A stretch of DNA of 64,000 bases, taken from Streptomyces corallincola. Its GTDB lineage: Bacteria; Actinomycetota; Actinomycetes; Streptomycetales; Streptomycetaceae. The translations under genes and the position numbers were made by a program. The stretch covers positions 1 through 64,000 of the forward strand of contig NZ_JAHRXF010000022.1 in NCBI RefSeq assembly GCF_019104725.1, in the 5' to 3' direction. The notes beneath the pieces are model-generated. The model was not told the origin of the DNA. It saw nothing but the letters and a program-made list of their open reading frames with translations, and did not search any database. Every line of letters starts with the position of its first letter. Position 1 is the first letter of the stretch. Positions 59,281 through 64,000 of this stretch are shown here, piece by piece.

Positions 59281-61793
59281 TGCGGGTCCCGCTTTCCTGG
59301 CTGCGGGAGTACGTCGATCTCCCCGCCACCGAGACCGGCCGTGACGTCCAGGCCGCCCTCATCTCCTCCGGTCTGGAGGTCGAGACCGTCGAGCAGCTCG
59401 GCGAGGGTCTCAAGGGCCCGCTGGTCGTCGGTCAGGTCCTCACCATCGAGGAGCTGGAGGGCTTCAAGAAGCCCATCCGCTTCTGCACCGTGGACGTCGG
59501 CACCGCCAACGGCACCGGTGAGCCGCAGGAGATCGTCTGCGGCGCCCGGAACTTCGCCGTCGGCGACAAGGTCGTCGTGGTGCTGCCCGGCGCGGTGCTG
59601 CCCGGCGACTTCTCGATCAGCGCCCGCAAGACGTACGGCAAGACCTCCCACGGCATGATCTGCTCCACCGACGAGCTGGGCATGGGCGACGACGGCACGC
59701 ACGGCATCATCGTGCTGCCGCCGGAGACCGAGGTCGGCCGGGACGCCATCGAGCTGCTGGAACTCGTGGACGAGGTCCTGGACATCGCCGTCACCGCCAA
59801 CCGGGGCGACTGCCTGTCCATCCGCGGTGTCGCCCGTGAGGCCGCCATCGCCTACGGCCTGCCGCTGCGCGACCCGGCCCTGCTGGACGTGCCCGCGCCG
59901 AACGCCTTCGGCTACCCGGTACGGGTCACCGAGCCCCTCGGCTGCGACCGCTTCACCGCGCGCACCGTCACCGGGATCGGCCCCGAGGCACGCTCCCCGA
60001 TGTGGCTGACCCGACGGCTGCAGAAGGTCGGCATCCGTCCGATCTCCCTCGCCGTGGACGTCACCAACTACGTGATGACGGAGCTGGGCCAGCCCCTGCA
60101 CGCCTACGACCGCTCCCTGGTCCGGGGCACCCTCGGTGTCCGCCGGGCCGCCGGGGGCGAGAAGCTCGTCACCCTCGACGGCGTCGAGCGCACCCTGCAC
60201 ACCGACGACCTCGTCATCACCGACGAGCGCGGGCCGATCGGCCTCGCCGGGGTGATGGGCGGCGCCGAGACCGAGATCGCCGACCACGACGACACCGAGA
60301 AGACCACCACCGGCGTGGTGATCGAGGCGGCCCACTTCGACGCCGTCTCCATCGCCCGTACGGCCCGGCGGCACAAGCTCTCCACCGAGGCGTCCCGGCG
60401 CTTCGAGCGGGGCGTGGACCCGCGTGCCGGTGCCGCCGCCGCGCAGCGCACCGTCGATCTGCTGGTCCTGCTGGCCGGGGGCACCGCCGAGTCCGGTGTC
60501 ACCGAGGTCGTCGCGCCCGCCGCGCCGCACACCGTGACGCTCCCCGCCGACCACCCCGACCGGGTCGCGGGCGTGACCTACGGGCGGGAGACCGTCGTAC
60601 GGCGGCTCCAGGAGATCGGCTGCGACGTGTCCGGGCAGGACGAACTGACCGTCACCGTCCCGTCCTGGCGGCCCGACCTCGCCGCGCCGAACGACCTGGC
60701 CGAAGAGGTCATCAGGCTGGAGGGCTACGAGAACCTGCCCGCCACGCTGCCCAAGCCGCCGTCCGGCCGCGGTCTCACCGCCCGGCAGCGGCTGCACCGG
60801 CGGGTCGGCCGCGCGCTGGCCGGTGCCGGGTTCGTGGAGGCCCCGGCCTACCCGTTCCTCGCCGAGCAGGTCTTCGACCAGCTGGGCCTGGCGCAGGACG
60901 ACCCGGCACGCCGTGTCGTGAAGCTCACCAACCCGCTGAACGACGAGGAGCCCGCGCTCCGCACCACGCTGCTGCCCGGTCTGCTGGCCGCGCTGCGCCG
61001 CAACGACGGCCGGGGCTCGCACGACCTCGCCCTCTTCGAGACGGGCCTGGTCTTCCTGCCCCGCGCCGAGTACCGCGCCGCCGTGCGGCTCCCGGTGGAC
61101 CGCCGTCCCTCCGGCGAGGAGATCGCCGTCCTCGACTCCGCGCTGCCCGAGCAGCCCCGGCACGTGGCCGCCGTCCTCGCCGGTGCCCGCGAGCAGGCCG
61201 GCTGGTGGGGCAGGGGCCGTCCGGCGGACTGGGCCGACGCGGTCGAGGCCGCCCGCACGGTCGCCGCCGCCGCCGGTGCCGAACTCCTCGTCCGCAAGGG
61301 GCAGTACGGCCCCTGGCACCCCGGCCGCTGCGCCGAGCTGGTGGTCGTGGCGGACGGCGCCGAACGCGTCGTCGGCCACGCGGGCGAGCTGCACCCGCGC
61401 GTCGTGAAGTCCCTCGGCCTGCCCGAGCGGACCTGCGCGATGGAACTCGACCTGGACGCCCTCGCGGCCGTCGGCAACGACACCCCGCAGGCACCCGGCA
61501 TCTCCGCCTTCCCCGTCGCCACCCAGGACGTCGCCCTCGTCGTGGACCACCCGGTCCCGGCCGCCGACGTCGAGGCCGCCCTGCGCGCCGGTGCCGGTGA
61601 ACTCCTGGAGTCCATCCGCCTGTTCGACGTCTACGAGAACGCCGAGCAGCTCGGTGCGGGCCGCAAGTCCCTCGCCTACGCCCTCCGCTTCCGTGCCCCC
61701 GACCGCACCCTCACGGTGGACGAGGCATCGGCGGCCAGGGACGCGGCGGTGGCCCTGGCGGGCGAACGCACGGGGGCGACCCTGCGCGCCTGA
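59280..61793 (+). CDS. pheT: Phenylalanyl-tRNA synthetase beta subunit
   Basis: An 837-residue subunit: start MRVPLSWLREYVDLP, EMAP-like tRNA-binding domain (about 45-155), B3/B4 editing domain (about 215-400), B5 domain (about 410-490), class II-like core, and FDX-ACB anticodon domain at the end (FPVATQDVALVVDHPVP). The editing domain hydrolyses Tyr-tRNA-Phe. Translation is coupled to pheS by the TGATG overlap. Confidence 0.97.
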   Translation: MRVPLSWLREYVDLPATETGRDVQAALISSGLEVETVEQLGEGLKGPLVVGQVLTIEELEGFKKPIRFCTVDVGTANGTGEPQEIVCGARNFAVGDKVVVVLPGAVLPGDFSISARKTYGKTSHGMICSTDELGMGDDGTHGIIVLPPETEVGRDAIELLELVDEVLDIAVTANRGDCLSIRGVAREAAIAYGLPLRDPALLDVPAPNAFGYPVRVTEPLGCDRFTARTVTGIGPEARSPMWLTRRLQKVGIRPISLAVDVTNYVMTELGQPLHAYDRSLVRGTLGVRRAAGGEKLVTLDGVERTLHTDDLVITDERGPIGLAGVMGGAETEIADHDDTEKTTTGVVIEAAHFDAVSIARTARRHKLSTEASRRFERGVDPRAGAAAAQRTVDLLVLLAGGTAESGVTEVVAPAAPHTVTLPADHPDRVAGVTYGRETVVRRLQEIGCDVSGQDELTVTVPSWRPDLAAPNDLAEEVIRLEGYENLPATLPKPPSGRGLTARQRLHRRVGRALAGAGFVEAPAYPFLAEQVFDQLGLAQDDPARRVVKLTNPLNDEEPALRTTLLPGLLAALRRNDGRGSHDLALFETGLVFLPRAEYRAAVRLPVDRRPSGEEIAVLDSALPEQPRHVAAVLAGAREQAGWWGRGRPADWADAVEAARTVAAAAGAELLVRKGQYGPWHPGRCAELVVVADGAERVVGHAGELHPRVVKSLGLPERTCAMELDLDALAAVGNDTPQAPGISAFPVATQDVALVVDHPVPAADVEAALRAGAGELLESIRLFDVYENAEQLGAGRKSLAYALRFRAPDRTLTVDEASAARDAAVALAGERTGATLRA

Positions 61794-61801
61794 CCGGCAC
61801 A

Positions 61802-61855
61802 GCACGACGACGGCCGTCGCACTCCCGACCGGGAGTGCGACGGCCGTCGTCGTGC
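61802..61855 (+). terminator. Very long terminator hairpin after pheT
   Basis: A perfect 25-base stem (61802-61826 with 61831-61855) and the 4-base loop GACC, 9 bases after the pheT stop. It is the longest perfect inverted repeat in the window. The rest of the gap up to 62183 holds no gene. Confidence 0.92.
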
Positions 61856-62116
61856 CCGCTCCCCGAGCCCCGGCTCACCCGTCCGAGCGGGAATCCCCGG
61901 CGCGGCAGGGCGTGCCGGTGGAGGGATGGCCGGAATCGGCGGGGGCCTGTCGGGGCCGGTCCGCCCGACGCACCCGAGTACCACGCCTCGCCCCGGCCGG
62001 GCCGCCGTTGATCTGAGGGGGAGCCGACGGCCCGGCGGGTCTCTTGCGAGGGGGCCGAGTCAACCGGCCCGGACCGCCGTGCGACAGCGCGCGCACGGTA
62101 CCGGTGCCCGTACTCC

Positions 62117-62151
62117 GTTCACACCCCGTGTGAACGCGGACGCACTACGCT
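62117..62151 (+). promoter_or_regulatory. Operator palindrome and -10 box of the HTH/repeat regulator gene
   Basis: GTTCACACCCCGTGTGAAC (62117-62135) is a perfect 8-base inverted repeat with a 3-base centre. TACGCT (62146-62151) follows as -10, so the palindrome covers the -35 region, where a repressor would block RNA polymerase. The gene start is at 62184. Confidence 0.6.
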
Positions 62152-62183
62152 GACGGCACTTGAGGTCACTCGGGGGGCCACCC

Positions 62184-63527
62184 ATGCAGCCCAACACCCT
62201 GCTCGACGCCATCCTCGACGAGGCGGGCGTCTCGCACGCCGGGCTCGCCGCCCACGTCAACCAGGCCGGGCGCGCCCGCGGGCTCGCCCTGCGGTACGAA
62301 CACACCGCCGTGGCGCGGTGGTTGAAGGGCCAGCGGCCACGCGGCCAGGTGCCCGACCTGATCTGCGAGGTGCTGGCCGCCCGGCTGGGCCGCCCGGTCA
62401 CCCTGGACGACATCGGCCTCGGCGTACCCGGCAGACCCGGCGCCCCCGCCACCCCGGGCACCCTCTCCGGGTTCGTCGAGCGGGCCACCGCCCTGTGGCG
62501 CTCCGACGAACAGCAGCGCGCCCACGTCCTCGGCGCACCCGCCGTCACCGGCACGCCCGCCGTGATGCCGGTCTGGGAGTGGGAGAACCCGCCCGAGGAC
62601 ACCGACGTCTCGCGCGGCGGCCGGCACCGGGTGACCGCGTCCGACATAGCGACCCTCCGCGCGGCCCGCGCCCACTACGAGCAGATGTACCGCAAGGCCG
62701 GGGGCGTGGCGACCCGCACCCGTGTCGTCGGCTTCCTCAACGCCGAGGCCGCACCCCTGCTGCGCGGCAGCTACACCGACGCCACCGGCCGCCAACTGCA
62801 CCGCGCCACGGGCGGGTTGGTGGCCATCGCGGGCATCTGCGCGTACGACTCCGACGCGCACGGCCTCGCGCAGCGCTACTTCCACCAGGCGCTGCGGCTC
62901 GCCAAGGCCAGCGGCGACCACGGCCTCGGCGCGTACGTCATCGCGCTGCTCGTCAACCAGTCGCTGTACATGCGGGAACACCGGCAGGCCGTCGCCTTCG
63001 CGGAGGCCGCGCTGCGCACCGCGGGCCGCCACATCACCCCGGCGCTCGCCTCCGACCTGTACGCGATGCAGGCCAAGGCGTACGCCCACCTCGGCGACAG
63101 CGGCAGCGCCCTGTCCTGCATCCGGCGTGCCGAGACCGCCGCCGAACGCATCCGGCGCGGACACGAACCGGACGAGACCGGATACGTCCAGCCGGGCCTG
63201 GTCAACGTCCAGGTCGCGGAGGCGCTGCTCAGCCTCGGGGAACTCGCCGCCGCCGGTGAGCACGCGGCGGCGGCCGTGGACAACCCCGCCCACGACCGGG
63301 GCCGGGTGCACCGGCTCGCCATGCTCTCCACCATCGAGCTGCGCCAGGGCAACGCCGAACAGGCGGTGGCGACGGCCGTACGGATGGCCGAGCAGGCGCG
63401 CGGCATGGAGTCGCAGCGGCTGCGCGACCGGCTCCGCGCGGTGCGCGAACACCTGGTGCGCTGCGGGTCGGCGGGCACCGCCGAGGCCGCCGAACTCATC
63501 GACGGCGCACTGCGCGTACCCCTCTAG
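62184..63527 (+). CDS. Regulator with N-terminal HTH-like domain and TPR-like repeats
   Basis: A 447-residue protein of a family frequent in Streptomyces. The N-terminal ~80 residues (LLDAILDEAGVSHAGLAAHV, then AVARWLKGQRPRGQVPDLIC) look like a Cro/C1-type DNA-binding domain; after a linker, about residues 200-440 are helical tetratricopeptide-like repeats (AQRYFHQALRLAKASGDHGL, SALSCIRRAETAAERI). ATG at 62184 follows GGGGGG. It resembles regulators that affect antibiotic production and sporulation (NsdA-like), but the specific role is unknown. The palindrome in its promoter suggests autoregulation. Confidence 0.85.
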   Translation: MQPNTLLDAILDEAGVSHAGLAAHVNQAGRARGLALRYEHTAVARWLKGQRPRGQVPDLICEVLAARLGRPVTLDDIGLGVPGRPGAPATPGTLSGFVERATALWRSDEQQRAHVLGAPAVTGTPAVMPVWEWENPPEDTDVSRGGRHRVTASDIATLRAARAHYEQMYRKAGGVATRTRVVGFLNAEAAPLLRGSYTDATGRQLHRATGGLVAIAGICAYDSDAHGLAQRYFHQALRLAKASGDHGLGAYVIALLVNQSLYMREHRQAVAFAEAALRTAGRHITPALASDLYAMQAKAYAHLGDSGSALSCIRRAETAAERIRRGHEPDETGYVQPGLVNVQVAEALLSLGELAAAGEHAAAAVDNPAHDRGRVHRLAMLSTIELRQGNAEQAVATAVRMAEQARGMESQRLRDRLRAVREHLVRCGSAGTAEAAELIDGALRVPL

Positions 63528-63626
63528 GCGCGCGCGGCGCGTTCCGGGAGCGCTCCGCGGGCGCCCTGTGGGTGACACCGTCCCTGCTGCGATATTGCCA
63601 CTTACCCGTCGAAAGGTGGCAGAACC

Positions 63627-64000
63627 GTGCAGTGGACGAAAGAAAACGAACAGACCGTGTACGAGAATCGCTGGTTCAGCGTCAACCTCGCCGATGTGGC
63701 GCTGCCGGACGGCCGGCACCTCGACCACTTCCTGATCCGGTTGCGTCCCGTCGCCGTGGCCACGGTGGTCAACGAGGCGAACGAGGTCCTGCTCCTGTGG
63801 CGCCACCGGTTCATCACCGACAGCTGGGGCTGGGAACTGGCCGCGGGAGTGGTCGAGGACGGCGAGGACATAGCGGGCGCGGCGGCGCGCGAGCTGGAGG
63901 AGGAGACCGGCTGGCGGCCGGGCCCCCTGCACCACCTCATGACCGTCGAGCCGTCCAACGGCCTCACCGACGCCCGGCACCACATCTACTGGTCCGAACG
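63627..64000 (+). CDS. Nudix hydrolase, truncated by the window end
   Basis: The first 124 codons of a Nudix enzyme. The Nudix box GVVEDGEDIAGAAARELEEE continues TGW and fits GX5EX7REUXEEXGU completely (about residues 73-95). The start MQWTKENEQTVYENRWFSVN resembles ADP-ribose pyrophosphatases. GTG at 63627 is preceded by GAAAGGTGG. Substrate and C-terminus cannot be judged from what is present. Confidence 0.9.
   Translation, partial: MQWTKENEQTVYENRWFSVNLADVALPDGRHLDHFLIRLRPVAVATVVNEANEVLLLWRHRFITDSWGWELAAGVVEDGEDIAGAAARELEEETGWRPGPLHHLMTVEPSNGLTDARHHIYWSE

Noticed and set aside
59016..61805. Long minus-strand frame antisense to pheT
   Set aside because: Mirror of the GC-rich pheT codons; no recognisable protein features.

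Overview
The window is chromosomal DNA of a high-GC actinomycete, almost certainly a Streptomyces. The evidence is very high G+C with GC-ending codons, an actinobacterial proteasome/pupylation locus, a five-gene conservon ending in a cytochrome P450, a Tat locus next to pafBC, and a gene order that, as I remember it, closely follows the SCO1592-SCO1649 region of S. coelicolor. I see no rRNA, tRNA, insertion sequence, prophage or CRISPR array; this is core chromosome with a few accessory insertions.

Layout. 1-1150: a T-free, C-rich tract, a small exported protein and a ferredoxin. 1.6-7.8 kb: proteasome block (arc, dop, pup, an endonuclease VII-like gene, prcB, prcA). 8.0-13.2 kb: a two-gene insertion with G-ending codon bias, encoding a very large P-type ATPase and a small partner. 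13.2-15.6 kb: divergent LacI regulator and MFS transporter. 15.6-26 kb: pafA, two FKBP-type isomerases, pafB, pafC, two small proteins, tatA, tatC and a HelY-like helicase. 26.3-31.1 kb: conservon (rarABCDE-like). 31.1-37.2 kb: pseudouridine synthase, iron-box-controlled siderophore-interacting protein, 5'-3' exonuclease and a betaine-type ABC importer. 37.5-41.1 kb: cupin regulator, metal-receptor protein, TDT transporter and LysR regulator. 41.2-46.4 kb: a gamma-glutamylation catabolic cluster (amidotransferase, GntR regulator, glnA4-like ligase, aldehyde dehydrogenase, SDR). 46.4-53.9 kb: secreted HAD phosphatase, PLP enzyme, membrane protein plus mycosin protease, a frameshifted beta-lactamase-like gene, SseB and DUF1844 proteins. 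53.9-61.8 kb: infC-rpmI-rplT behind an attenuator, an rRNA methyltransferase, an orphan histidine kinase, pheST. 62-64 kb: a helix-turn-helix/repeat regulator and the start of a Nudix hydrolase.

How genes work together. Pup is ligated to targets by PafA, removed by Dop, and recognised by the Arc/Mpa ring feeding the PrcA/PrcB core. Pup is encoded here ending in Gly-Gly-Glu, so it needs no deamidation. PafB and PafC form the WYL-type DNA-damage activator, and an exact copy of its known promoter motif lies in front of the helicase. The conservon genes overlap as one translationally coupled unit. The glnA4 cluster can glutamylate, oxidise and hydrolyse an amine such as ethanolamine. The infC operon shows an unusual ATC start codon and a terminator/anti-terminator leader.

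Most informative oddities: the RecA-independent damage promoter at the helicase, the Pup-Glu terminus, a phage-like endonuclease inside the proteasome operon, the P450 without ExxR, the infC leader, a single-base frameshift in the beta-lactamase-like gene, and many starts with a -10 box 6-8 bases upstream (leaderless transcripts).
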